Shown here piece after piece: positions 13,028 through 23,786 of a stretch of 64,000 nucleotides of DNA (positions are counted from its first letter, which is position 1; every line of letters starts with the position of its first letter). Source of the DNA: Colletotrichum lupini (lineage: Eukaryota; Ascomycota; Sordariomycetes; Glomerellales; Glomerellaceae); assembly GCF_023278565.1 (NCBI RefSeq), contig NC_064681.1:496001-560000 (forward strand), in the 5' to 3' direction. The notes beneath the pieces were generated by a model. It was not told where the DNA came from. It made no database searches and worked only from the letters and a program-made list of their open reading frames with translations. Position numbers and translations under genes: made by a program.

Positions 13028-13910
13028 TTAACGGGTACGGGCCTGGACCTTGGGGGCGGCGCCCTTGGAGCCCTGCTTGGAGGCGATGGGGCCCTTCTTG
13101 CCACCGGCGGCGGCGGTCTTGGCCTTCTTGGCGGCGGCGTCGGCGTTCTTCTTGTCCTTGGACTCCTTGATGGCGGCGGCGCGGGCGGCGGAGCGGGCCT
13201 CGGGGCGCATGGAGCGCTTCTCCTTGATCACATCGAGGGAGGCACCGACGATGGCACGCTGGGCCTTGACGGTGCGGCGGGTGCGCTTCTTGGCGACCTC
13301 CTGTTGTGGGTGTCAGTCATCTGTTTCTTTGGTGTTGGGGGTTTGTAGGCTTGCGACGCGTGACAAGGTTCGATATTGAAATCTCGAATGGGACCTTATG
13401 GCAGCGTCGCGACGGTTGGGCACTCACCTCAGAGATACCCTTGCGGTGCTGGCGACGGTACAGGACGGTCCAGGCAATGCGGCGGGGGTTCTTGCGCTGG
13501 AGGAAGAGGGACTCGGACTTTCCGTTCTGGAAACGGAAGATCTTGGAGTCACCGCGGACGTAGAGCTTACCCTGTAGTCAGAGTCTCGTCAGCGTCTTGT
13601 TCCCATGGAGAGTGTCATGTCTTTGCCTCCTCCGTGAAGTCGTCTCCTTGCAATCATCTTTCCCTTTCCCGTCGATCAATCGTTGCCCCATGGTTTGCTC
13701 GTTCATCCAAGTCGTTGCCCCTCATGTCCCATCTCTTCCATCTGGGGTTGAGCTCCCCGACTGCCCAGCCATGCTTTCAACAGGTTCCTTCGATCGACTG
13801 GGGGGGAAAGATGATATCGGAGATATAGGGAAGGATGGGTGGCGTTGTCATCATCGTACCTTTCCAGGGTAGATTCTCTGTCCGGAGAACGTGTCGTCGT
13901 ACGTGCGCAT
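13028..13910 (-). CDS. RPL24: Large-subunit ribosomal protein L24 (eL24)
   Basis: Three exons: 13910-13860, 13571-13428 and 13300-13028, giving 155 aa, equal to the yeast length. Exon 1 encodes MRTYDDTFSGQRIYPGK. Exon 2 encodes the near-invariant L24e core (LYVRGDSKIFRFQNGKSE, RKNPRRIAWTVLYRR). Exon 3 encodes EVAKKRTRRTVKAQRAI and a long Lys/Ala-rich tail. The protein belongs to the 60S subunit and helps form an intersubunit bridge. Intron 1 (288 nt) comes early after the ATG, the usual pattern in fungal ribosomal protein genes. Intron 2 is 127 nt. Codon choice is highly biased. It is transcribed divergently from TAD1. Confidence 0.96.
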
Positions 13911-14586
13911 CTTGAATAATCAGTCAGAAAACAATTCCTCGTAAATTTTCGGAAGATCCTCCTGTAATCGACCCTCAATTCGTTCTCCTCGTCTGGCCTA
14001 GCGAAGTTGTTCGTGGAAAGCGGCTGTCTTTCGGAAATGGTGACGTTGCGGTTTTGTTGAGTAATCGCTAGGCCAGCAGTCGGAAGGAAAAAAAAATCGA
14101 GGGTCGACCGGACGAGGGGGTAATCTATTGAACGTACATTGGCGGTATTGAATGCGAACGTTGGCTGACTTGTCGATGAGGTCAAAGGGTTCGGGAAGGG
14201 GAGGGTAAGACCAGGCTGGCACTCTTCGCGAGATTCTACAATTTTCGACTCTGGTTCGGAAATTCGTCGTGGGAGGGTAGAATAGCCTAGTGGGCGTCAA
14301 CCCTACGCGGACGGGACGAAAGAGTGGGTCTGCTTGGTGGTGCATGTGTCACGTGGAGATAGCCATTACCGATATTGAGGTGGTTGACTCGAACTGCGCC
14401 ACATATTAGGTAGAGTGCGGTGGATTTGTGGCTTGCCTGGTCCAGAAGCCCCACTCTCAACTTCAAGTCGAGATGTGCACCTACGACACAGGTTCTTGCT
14501 TGAGAGAAAATGTCGAACGGATACCGGTGATGAAAAGTTGGCTTAAGGTGACGAGACCGCTTATGAGAACATCACGGCCGCTGAAA
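13911..14586. promoter_or_regulatory. Divergent RPL24/TAD1 promoter region with a CACGTG box
   Basis: This 676-bp region lies between two divergent starts. A palindromic CACGTG inside TCACGTG lies at 14350-14355, the core recognised by Cbf1-type bHLH factors. AACCCTA at 14299-14305 resembles part of a Tbf1 site. Cbf1 and Tbf1 are known regulators of ribosomal protein genes in several ascomycetes; their use here is inference. A B-box-like 11-mer lies on the minus strand at 14384-14394. Confidence 0.4.
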
Positions 14587-16092
14587 ATGCCAGCCGACCC
14601 CGATGAGATCGCAGATGTTGTCCTAGGGCGGTTCAAGAAGCTACCTACAAAACGCAGGCCCCAGGTTAGAGACAATGGCCTACATGAATGGGTTCCCCTG
14701 AGCGGCATTGTTGCCGAGAAAGATGGCGTCTTAACTTGTCTCTCACTAGCGTAAGTAAGATGGTCATGCGTGTGGATGATCTCGGGTCATACAACTTGTA
14801 GTTGATTCATGTGGCACATCATACTTCAGACTCTGGATCTCATCTTTCTCAGTTCACGATATTCTATATGGACAATACTCCTCGTAGCTTCCACGATACG
14901 TAGCAATACCAGACATCATTATCTCATAAATGCCATCAATGACCACTTGACTAACACCTACCACAGAACGGGCATGAAGTGTCTCCCAGCCAGCAAACTC
15001 CCCTTGGCAAAAGGAAACGCCCTCCACGACTGGCATGCCGAAGTCCTCGCCATCCGCGCCTTCAACCGCTACCTCCTGGACGAATGCGACACCCACTCGC
15101 AGGGCAGCTCGCCCACCTCAGATATCATTACAAGACGCCCACCCTCCGCCATCTCCCCCTCCTCACCCCAACCCTTCGCAATCAGAGACGACGTCACCCT
15201 ACACATGTACTGCTCCGAAGCCCCCTGCGGCGATGCAAGCATGGAACTCACCATGGCCGCCCAAGAAGATGCTTCACCCTGGGAACTGCCTCCGTCCTCA
15301 GCCTCTCCATCCGGCACGACTACTGCGCCACCTCCCCAGACAACAACAGACACAACCCCCCTCCCAGGAAGAGCCTACTTCTCCCACCTAGGCATCGTCC
15401 GCCGCAAACCAGCCCGCGGCGACGCGCCCCCGACCACCTCGAAATCCTGCTCCGACAAGCTCGCGCTCAAACAGTGCACCTCCCTCCTCGCCTCGCTGGC
15501 ATCACTGCTGATCCACCCAGGCAACGCCTACGTCTCGTCCGTTATCCTCCCGGAATCGGAGTACTCCGCTACAGGCTGCGAGCGCGCCTTCTCAGCAAGC
15601 GGACGGATGAAGGCCGTAGTGGATGAAGCGGCGCGTTGGAAGGGTGGACACCGGTTCTCGCCGTTCGAGGTGCGGACCACGTCTAGAGAATTTGAGTTCT
15701 CGAAACGGATGGTTAGGAGGAAGGCTGGGGCGGATAAGATTGCGGCGAGTAACCTCGCTGCTGCCTGGACACGCGGTGGTGGCGTTGATGAGGGGACGAT
15801 GGGCGGCGTGCTGCAGGGGCGGAAGGCATTTGATGTCCGGGGCGCGAGTTTGGTTTCCAGGCGGAGGATGTGGGAGGTCGCGGCGGCGGTGGCGGAGCGG
15901 GTGGCCACGGAAGGTGGTGACGACGATGAGGTTGGGGGGTTGCTGCGGCGGGCGTTGGATGTTGATGCGTATGGCAAGGTCAAGGGCGGGGAGATGCTTG
16001 TTCATCGGAGGGAGGTCAAGGAGGCTGCGAGGAGGGTTGCGTTGGCGGGGTGGGTTGTCAATGTTGGGGATGAGGAGTTTGCGAGGTTGTAG
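14587..16092 (+). CDS. TAD1: tRNA-specific adenosine deaminase 1 (Tad1)
   Basis: Two exons, 14587-14750 and 14967-16092, give 429 aa. The 216-nt intron has donor GTAAGT and acceptor CACAG, and the join restores TCLSLATGMKCLPASKLPLA, the entrance to the deaminase domain. The zinc and catalytic residues of the ADAR/Tad1 A_deamin fold are visible: H78 and E80 in HDWHAEVLAIRAFN, C142 in APCGDASM and C216 in SKSCSDKLALKQ. Tad1 converts adenosine 37 of tRNA-Ala to inosine. A Ser/Pro/Thr-rich insert sits between the two cysteine motifs. I chose the ATG at 14587 because the conserved ADPDEIADVVLGRF begins at once; an upstream in-frame ATG would add an unconserved leader. Stop faces stop with the NAC gene. 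Confidence 0.93.
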
Positions 16093-16642
16093 GATGGAAT
16101 TCGTCACGGTGGTATGGATGCTAAAAGACACGAGTGCGGCGCAATTGGAAAATCATTTTGTATCACTCTTAGCATCTTCATCGACTCACCATCTCATCAC
16201 GCTGTGAGTCTAGATTGTTGACCTTGTCGAGACCACAATACTGCGCAGTTTGGACATGAACGGTGAGTCTTCAGCGTCTCCCAGGAGCCTGACTTCCTCT
16301 CGCCGTCTCACATCGACAACGACGCACACAATTTCAACCGCCGGGAAACACATTGGGAGCGTCTTCGTATCGATCGATTTTTGCGTTGGAAGTCAAGTTT
16401 GTATCTCGTTAATTTTTCCCATTCCTTAAAACCCACACGCTCGTTCATAGATGATAGGCAATCCACGGAACCCAAGGACGGTTTCGATCAAAAAAAGTAT
16501 CTCTCTTCTCCCTCGAACTCCCATGACAAAAAGTATAAAGGTAGTCGCAGAGGGGTGGCACCGTTTGGTTTGGGAGCTTTTTTTCATTTATTGATCTTTT
16601 TTCGGCAAATATTTCATCTTCTGTTGTGAAGTATTTCGCCGC
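16093..16642. other. Tail-to-tail spacer (TAD1 / NAC beta)
   Basis: This 550-bp convergent spacer is T-rich near 16575-16625, just past the NAC stop, a plausible 3'-end signal for that gene. No coding sequence is supported. Confidence 0.4.
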
Positions 16643-17526
16643 TTACTCGACCTTGCTCTCAAAGTTCTCACCCTCGACCAGGTCGGGGATGTCGTCCTCC
16701 TCACCGTCCTTGCCCTCCTTCTGCATGTTCTGGTAGCTCTCGGCGAGCTTGCGGAGCGAGGCGAGGGAGTCGGGGCCGAGCTGGTTGAGGATGCCGGGGA
16801 CGAGCTCGGTGAGCTCCTTGTCCTCACCGTTGCCGTAGATGGCGAAGGTGTTGGCGGGGACGGCAGCGTGGACTGGAAGAGTTTCATCTTTAGTATACGT
16901 CTAGGTACTTCTTCGTGCGATGAGAGAGGAATGGGAGGGTAGAAGAGCTATCCTCTGGTGGAGGAACAGAGGTGCATCGGAAAAGAGGACGTGAACGGTG
17001 ATGGTGGTAGCTTGGTGGTCATTTACCCTTGGGAGCAGCAAAGTGGATGACGTTGCCGTCAGACTTGAACATGTTGACCTCCTCAATGGCCTGGATGGGC
17101 TGGACGTTGAGCTTCTTCAAGGCAGCCTGGAGCTTCTTGTCGTCGGCGGCGGAGCGCGCGGGCGCACGCTTCATCTTGCGGCGGGGAGTGCCCTTGCCGC
17201 TATCGTCGGGCGAAGCATCGATACGTTAGTCATCATCTCCTCTTTGTAAACATTTCGCGAATGAGCGAGTTCGAGAGTTGTGTTTGTAGGCAATTTTGTC
17301 TTTTTTTCTGGATATTTCGCGGTGTTCTCGGTGAGGGAAAGGGTGTAGGGAAAAAATGAGGGGTCAATTTTCGGAGGTTCACACATACCCTGCGCATCGC
17401 GTATATTAGCTACCAATTTCAAAACCGACAGCATTACGACAGCATAGAGACAAAAGACATTGACGCAGACATACCGATACGCGCGGAGGCGCCGAGCTTC
17501 TTGAGGCGTTCCTGGACGTCCGACAT
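16643..17526 (-). CDS. EGD1: Nascent polypeptide-associated complex beta subunit, with an apparent 1-nt exon
   Basis: Model: exons 17526-17475, 17389 (a single G), 17199-17027 and 16872-16643, giving 151 aa. Exon 1 encodes [17 protein letters not shown] plus one base. Exon 3 starts C GGC AAG, the family's conserved [11 protein letters not shown] turn. Joining exon 1 directly to exon 3 leaves the frame one base short. The intervening sequence contains GCTAAT, then GCAG, one G, then GTATGT, that is, an acceptor, one base and a donor. Using that base gives ATC-GGC-GGC (Ile-Gly-Gly) and a total of 456 nt. Downstream motifs ([50 protein letters not shown]) define the NAC domain. NAC beta binds ribosomes and shields nascent chains. 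The single-base exon is inferred from frame and splice sites. Confidence 0.92.
17389..17389 (-). other. EGD1: Candidate single-nucleotide exon of EGD1
   Basis: On the minus strand the order is GCTAAT (a branch-point-like word), about 10 bases, GCAG, then G, then GTATGT. The upstream intron would be 17474-17390 (donor GTATGT) and the downstream intron 17388-17200 (branch word CTAAC, acceptor ATAG). No alternative acceptor or donor pair I tried restores frame into the conserved GGKGTPRRK. Upstream extension of exon 3 meets an in-frame TAA. Confidence 0.72.
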
Positions 17527-18369
17527 GGTGGGCAGATTGGCTCGAAAATTGACGAGTTTGGGGAGGGAGAGGGACGGTTTGGCGTGGTGGTTTTGCGGGT
17601 GGGGGAAAGGGAAGCAAGCTGGTGCTGTGCGGTCGTCCTCAGGGCAATTAGCAAAAATGTGTGGTATGGAGGTGGGAAAAACCCGGGCGGGCAGCGGCCG
17701 GCCGACCCCCCTCAGGCGAGGACGGGAGCTACGACCACACGCATATTCCCACCCCGCCCTCTTTCCTTTCCCTTCCCGACCCGTGTGTGCAGCGCCCGAG
17801 GGAAGTAAATTTCACTGAGATGGGCAAACTACTCACCGTGATTCGTCTATTGTTTGTCACACGTTGAATTATCTACCACAAGGCTGAAGCCGGCTCTGCC
17901 AACTTTGCATGATAAGGGTGATGCAATGATGGAGGTTTTGTGCGTGCCAAGAATTCCCTTCGCTTGCGGAAATAGTATTGTGCCGAGGTACGTTCCTTTT
18001 CTGGACCTCACCGAAAGTTCACCGAATGAGGTGGGGCCAGCTGAGTGACGAGCTTTTCGGCCTGCCTTCTCGAGCGGTGTTGAACGAGGTTAATTCTCTG
18101 CGTCACTGACAATCAATGTCTCCTGGCACGATGCATGCTATCATATCTCCATCAATAGGCCGATATCAATCCGGCTATGCCAAGAACGCAACACTACTGC
18201 CGCGTAGTCTGTCAATTTCATCCAAATATCTTTGAGCCCTCAAACGCCTGAAAGCAACCCTCAGAGGTCAGCATGGTATCTTTCGTTGTTATACAGCCAA
18301 ACATGGCATAATCCCAGACCCTCCGAGACCACGTTGATATAGTACAGTCCGTCGCAGAGCGGCGGGACA
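17527..18369. other. Spacer between NAC beta (5') and CBP4 (3')
   Basis: Both genes are on the minus strand, so this is the NAC beta promoter plus the CBP4 3' flank. A C/T-rich stretch lies near 17740-17790. No open frame with coding character is seen. Confidence 0.4.
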
Positions 18370-18856
18370 TCAGTCCAAGTCATCCGACATTCCCGATTCC
18401 TTGCGCATCGCCGCTTGCTGTGCCTTGAGATCTGCCTCCCTCCTCCTCTGTTCATTCATGCGTGCCTGCTTTTGTCTCTCAATATCTTCGTCTCGCACCG
18501 TCCAGACTGTTGATTGTGTTAGCTCCATGCTGAACCATAATTCCACGATATGACTGGCGTACTCGGCTTGTTCGACTTGGAGTATTCCTTCAGCTTCGTA
18601 ACAAACTGGTCAAACTCCTCCTGCGTCTTTTCGCGGTTCGCAAGACTCCTGGCCTGTAGCTCGGGGTTGTATCTCTTGAAGAGCTCCTCTTCCGTCGGCG
18701 ACACCCACATGGTGAAGGCCGGGCCGCCCACGCAAAAGATCCCACCACTGTGCCCATCTGTCAGTTCGCCATTCCCTGCAGACCTTCAAGAGTCTCAACG
18801 TACCCAAGCAGCATCTTTCCCCACAACTTCCAATTCGTAGCCTTCTTTGTCGCCAT
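18370..18856 (-). CDS. CBP4: Cytochrome bc1 complex assembly factor Cbp4
   Basis: Three exons: 18856-18804, 18747-18563 and 18506-18370, giving 124 aa. Exon 1 reads [18 protein letters not shown]. Exon 2 continues [20 protein letters not shown] and [11 protein letters not shown]. Exon 3 gives a charged coiled tail starting [19 protein letters not shown]. This is the Cbp4 layout: a short N-terminus, one membrane helix (about residues 12-31), then the conserved segment around [15 protein letters not shown] and a basic helical tail. Cbp4 sits in the mitochondrial inner membrane and, with Cbp3-Cbp6, supports cytochrome b assembly into complex III. Both introns are short GT-AG with donors GTACG. 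No cleavable presequence is visible, as expected for this family. Confidence 0.93.
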
Positions 18857-21800
18857 GGTGATTGAGTTTGTGCGATACGGTGCGATAGCAGGTGGGCTGT
18901 GACGATTTGGCGAAGCTCCGGCAATGGAGGCTTGAGTTTGGGGCTTTGCGACACAGAGGCAGCCCTCTCACAATCGATGACGAACCTGACGCGCTTGATT
19001 GGAGATCTCCCAGCAGAGACCCAATTTGGAAGGCGGTCGGAAGCTGCCATCTCGTGCACCCTTAGGTAAGCTTGGACTCGATGACTTACGGTGGTCCATG
19101 CGCTCTCTTGAGATGGTGTGGCTACTGCTTCCCGTGGGACATCAGCTTTCATCCGCATATTCTTAGACTGGAAGTTCACGCACCAATGCGAACAAGACTC
19201 GGGCTCAAGTCCGTTCGAAAGTGTGGCGCCCTACACCATCAACTTCCCATGATCGTCCAAACCCACAGACCAGTTCTCATCTTCCCAGCACATCTCTGCA
19301 ACCTCGTGGCGCAGGCGGAAGACCACATGTCCGAGGGGGCTGTGCTCACTGTCACCAACATCGAGCAAAACGTTTGTGGTTGGATGATGCCACAACCCAT
19401 TTGGAGACAAGCAACGCTCCAGATCGACATGCAGGAACGCAAGAAAACGCTTCCCGTGCTCCCCTCCCCAATGACAGGACGAAATCGAGCACCGACCCTC
19501 GTGAGTTACGGCGGGATATCCCCCAGAAAGGGAGGCCACCTACGGTGCATCAGAAACCCATGTGCCGGCCAAGCCTTCAGTAGTGACTGGCGACGACGGC
19601 GCAGCCGCCCTTCGATGTCAGTCACGATTTGTCTACTCTCTGTCGTTGTGGCGAAAAGACATCAAAAGGTCTCCGCCTCCAGGGGCGTAGTGTCTTCCAT
19701 GCGCCTGAGGGCATCCTATGCATCGTGATTTGACCGTTGAGGATTCAAGCCATAAACCCCACCTCACATGGAAACGCCGGTCTTGGCCGCTCAGCCCTTC
19801 CTTCGAGACGGGAAAGAAAACGCTTTACTCCGAACGGGACGGAAGCTGACGAAATGCCTAACCCACCTCACCGCATGCTTGGCCGCTTGGCCGTACGTTG
19901 ACCGGGCCGAACGGCCTTCCTATTCGACCTTGGTTGTTTCCACACTGGATGTGGTCGAGAAGTGGAGGCGACGAAGGCGAACGTCGTAAAGCAATACGAT
20001 AGGGTAGAGGCCTCCTGAGCGTGACCAGAGAGGCTGATATACCGTCGACGAATAGCAAGCCTGTAGAGACTTCGTCACCAGGACATCTGGTCATTGCTCT
20101 TGAGTTCTTGCTAAGTGACTTTCCCGCTAGATGATGCATTCCCAAGTAAGAAGGAATGCCGCAACGAAAAGTAGGGACTAGCTGCGCTGCCTCGGGGTGG
20201 TTGCATAAACAGGCATTGCTGTCACCGAATCCCACAACCGTTCACCGGCACCAGTTCAGTACGGTATACCAGCACCCGCGCTCCGGGCAACAGGACGGGA
20301 GTCGACGGGAAGCGAGAGAGATGAGACGAAATGTCGCGGACAGGCTCGGCGCACAGAGACTTTACGAACCTAATTGCCCCTCGTCTCGCTGAGGGTCCTG
20401 TCGGTGCACCAGAACACCAGACACACCGGAAAACGGGGTTCAACAGGAGCCTGGACTGTTTCCGCACCTTTGCTTTTTCGGTTCTCGATACTTGGGGATA
20501 GGGTTGTTCTCCTACTCTCCTGATGAATTTCTTCTTGTTTTGAGAAGAGGTGAGCAGGAGCCGAGTAACAGCCGGGCCCCTGATGCTCACGGCTGACTGC
20601 AGAAGGGTGATAATACTGGATCCCCATAAGGCAGACTCCATGGGAATAGCAGACTCAAAAGGGGCGTCAGGCCAATGAGGTTTGCCACTGGGGAGTTTCT
20701 GATACAGCGCTCTTGTCGTGTGTACCTCGAGAGAGAGAGACGCGGAGCCAGAATGCATTGCAGCAATGCTCATTCAACGGGTCTTAGGGGGTCTGTGATT
20801 GATCCCTGCTTCTTAATAAGGCACATTGTGCGACCCGGGTCAGGCAGTCAAGTGAGAGCAGGCGACATGCCTGATCAGCGTCGTTTTTCTTAGGGCACAA
20901 GATTGCATCGCTTGCGGTGGCTGATAGGATAGGTTTCCGTACTGGAAAGATCAAAAAGGAAGAGGTTGTCAGATGAAGCTTTTTGGGGGTGTTGCTATAG
21001 AGGCACCTAATTGAGGTTGGAATGTCTCTGATTCTATCTGCCTCGTGACGACGAAGACGGAAACGGCATGGTAGTTGCAAATCATTCGTTGAAGACAACT
21101 GTGACATTCCATTGATGGTTGCTGGACCGACGTCTTTTTCTTTTCTATTCGCAAAGCGAATGAATGAGTGTGGAGGGGAAATGGGTTGTGGAATGCAAAG
21201 GCTGGGAAGCATGGAGTCAATGGACCCATCCACTCGGAGTACCTAACGGTAGGTACCTACGAATGGGCCCAGTCATGCCAGTGAGGTGCGGTACCTTACC
21301 GTGGCCATGACCTCAGTTCCACGCCCCGACGCTGGGAAGACCCTCGTTGCAGCGCTCGGATGAACCTTTCCTGTGAGGGCTTCGTGCTGCGGCTGTCCAG
21401 GGTAATGGTATACCTACTTCGCTGAGGGCGAGAGGGTAGAAAAGCGAGAAATATGCAAATTGTCGTGGGGCCGGCGGCGCTTCAGGCATGGTTGCCCAAC
21501 TGATCCGGGATATCCTCTGTCTCAAGCTGCAGTATGTAATCTATCCGGTCTGTAAGCTGATGGGCGGGTCGCGGGAGGCCCCAGAGAAATAAGAGTATAA
21601 GACCCAGATGAAAAGATTAATGTTGTTGTAAATGTAACGAGCAGGCTGGCGCAAATTGAAGGCGGTGCTTCTGTTGGATCCCGCTTCATTCAATGCGCCT
21701 GAAGTTCTGAAGTACCTACATACAGTATAGTACCGATAGGCTGTAGCCCCTTCCCCCCTCTGCAAAGTCACTCAAAGTTCTCCGTAAGAGTAACCTTAAG

Positions 21801-23786
21801 CTAGCAGCGGCAGTGCGAACGCTGCTTCCGTACCTTGCCTTAGTGAGGTACTTTATTACTTGCCTTAGTAGCGCAAGTACCGAAGTAGCGTCGTATTGAG
21901 TGGATGAGCTTCGTCTCTGGTATTGAAACCATCTTGACAGGCCAAAAGGTACGGATCCTGGTGACCATGAGGACAGTGATGACAGAAAACGACAATCATC
22001 GACGCCGTTCGATAGCTGTCGCTTCTACCATCCACAGACTTTGAGCAACGTGTTGATACCAGGGATATCGATTACAGAGCACGTCCGGGTGGCATATCAT
22101 CACTTGTTCGGTACCTTAATGTGAGATCAGGTACCTTGGAGAAAGGTATGATAGGGAAGCAGGAGCGACATGGACAGACGGAAGGACACGGCCCCGACAG
22201 GCGCCTTCTCAAACACGCTGTCGTCATTTTGTCGCTGTTGCTCAGGGACCTTAATTTGTTCCTTTTTCTGCAACAAACAAGACGCAGACAGCAGTCCTGA
22301 ATTGCCGTATCTTAGTGTGTATGTTGCCAACGCTGCTAAGACAATCCAACTCATTTCATGAGTTCAAGTAATGTAGGCAGGTAGACACCATGCAGTTGTA
22401 TTCCACGGACTTGATTGTAATGTGAGGTGGTGCGAACGAGAGGTAGAAGAAAGGTACAAAAGGTACATGACCATGGGAGCACTTGCCTTCCATGACAACC
22501 GCCGCAGGAACGCCCCGTAACCGGGGACCCTGGGAAAGCGAGACACCACCTCCCCGATGCTCCAATGCTTTCCACCCTCCACAATCCATCTCTCTGCGAA
22601 AAGGAAAGGTACCTTTTCGCCCCGTGCCTTACATGCGCGAATCGAGGTACCCGTTCCCCCCGGGCGCTCGTCCAACAACCCAATCCCGTCCACGCATCCT
22701 GCCCAGTCCAGTCAAAATCCTTCTTCCCCCAGTCTTCCGTCTTGTCTTAATTCATCTGCGCGTTGCACCGCATCCGACAGCGTCTCCTGAGGTGCTTTGC
22801 TCTTCTTCTCTTCCACCAGCAAATTCCCTCCCGTGTCCCAGTCCCAATCCACACACCCGTACGAATACCTACCGCACCGCACACACGTCGTTCCTTCGGT
22901 GTGTGGACTTGTGGACGCGTGCATGAGCTAGACCTCTTCCTCGCTCTCTATCTCTTACCCATACCCTTTACGAATATCCGTACCCTCCTCCCACTCAACT
23001 CCCTCTCCTTAAGCAACCTGAGTTGCTCTACCTTGAACGGCACGGCCATAATAATACACAAACTGCCCACACAAGAGAGAGCTCGGCCCAACCTCATCCA
23101 CCCCTCCAACATCAACTTCTATTTGCATCCCCACTGCTGCCCTCCGTCAACTGCCACCAATAGACGCCGTGTTCTGGAAACACCTGCGATCTCCCCTTAA
23201 CGGCTGCTCTATTGAACCTACTACCCGGCATTGCCCAACGCGCGGCTCAACTTCATTTCTTATTCTCTCCTTTTCCCTTTTTCCCTCTCTCTCTCTATCG
23301 GTTACTACTCCCCTTGAAATTCGGCTCACTCCGTCCTGCGCGCACCGAACCCCTCGAAATTGCAGTGGACTATTCTCTCGTCCCGGATACCAACTCGAAT
23401 CGTCCGCTCTCGCGCATAGCCTGGCCCGCCGAAACTGTCGATCAACATTGAGCCGAAACGTGCGGAATCCCAGCCTACAAGACCACAACAACCCCCCGCC
23501 AACCCTTGGCCTCCTCGTCAACGTCAGCTATGCGCCTGTTGTAGTCTGTCCAATTCCACAAAGCTGTGGAGCTACATCTAATTTTCTCCTTTACGGTAAC
23601 CTTATGCGATCCCGGGCCGCCTAGGAGCTGTTACCGAAACCAACACTTTTCCGACCTCGAACCACCCATCTTTTTACCCCAACATACACCCCAAAAACAC
23701 ACTCGACCGAAACCCGCACATTGCGCCACTGAAATCGAAAAGTCCACGACACGATTCCGACACGAGAAGTGGTGGCATAGCAGACG
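18857..23786. other. Long gene-poor spacer before the Skt5-like gene
   Basis: This spacer is almost 5 kb. The longest frame, 19072-19728 plus, has no motif and a mirror frame on the other strand. GTACCT-type words cluster at about 21235-21300, 21825-21890, 22110-22140 and 22440-22470. From about 22,600 on, the sequence becomes strongly CT-rich on the plus strand (CCCTCC, TCTCTC), which suggests a long 5' leader for the downstream gene. Small upstream open frames occur there. I see nothing else I can support. Confidence 0.5.

Noticed and set aside
19072..19728. 218-codon frame on the plus strand
   Set aside because: No recognisable domain, overlaps mirror frames, and composition is that of the surrounding spacer.
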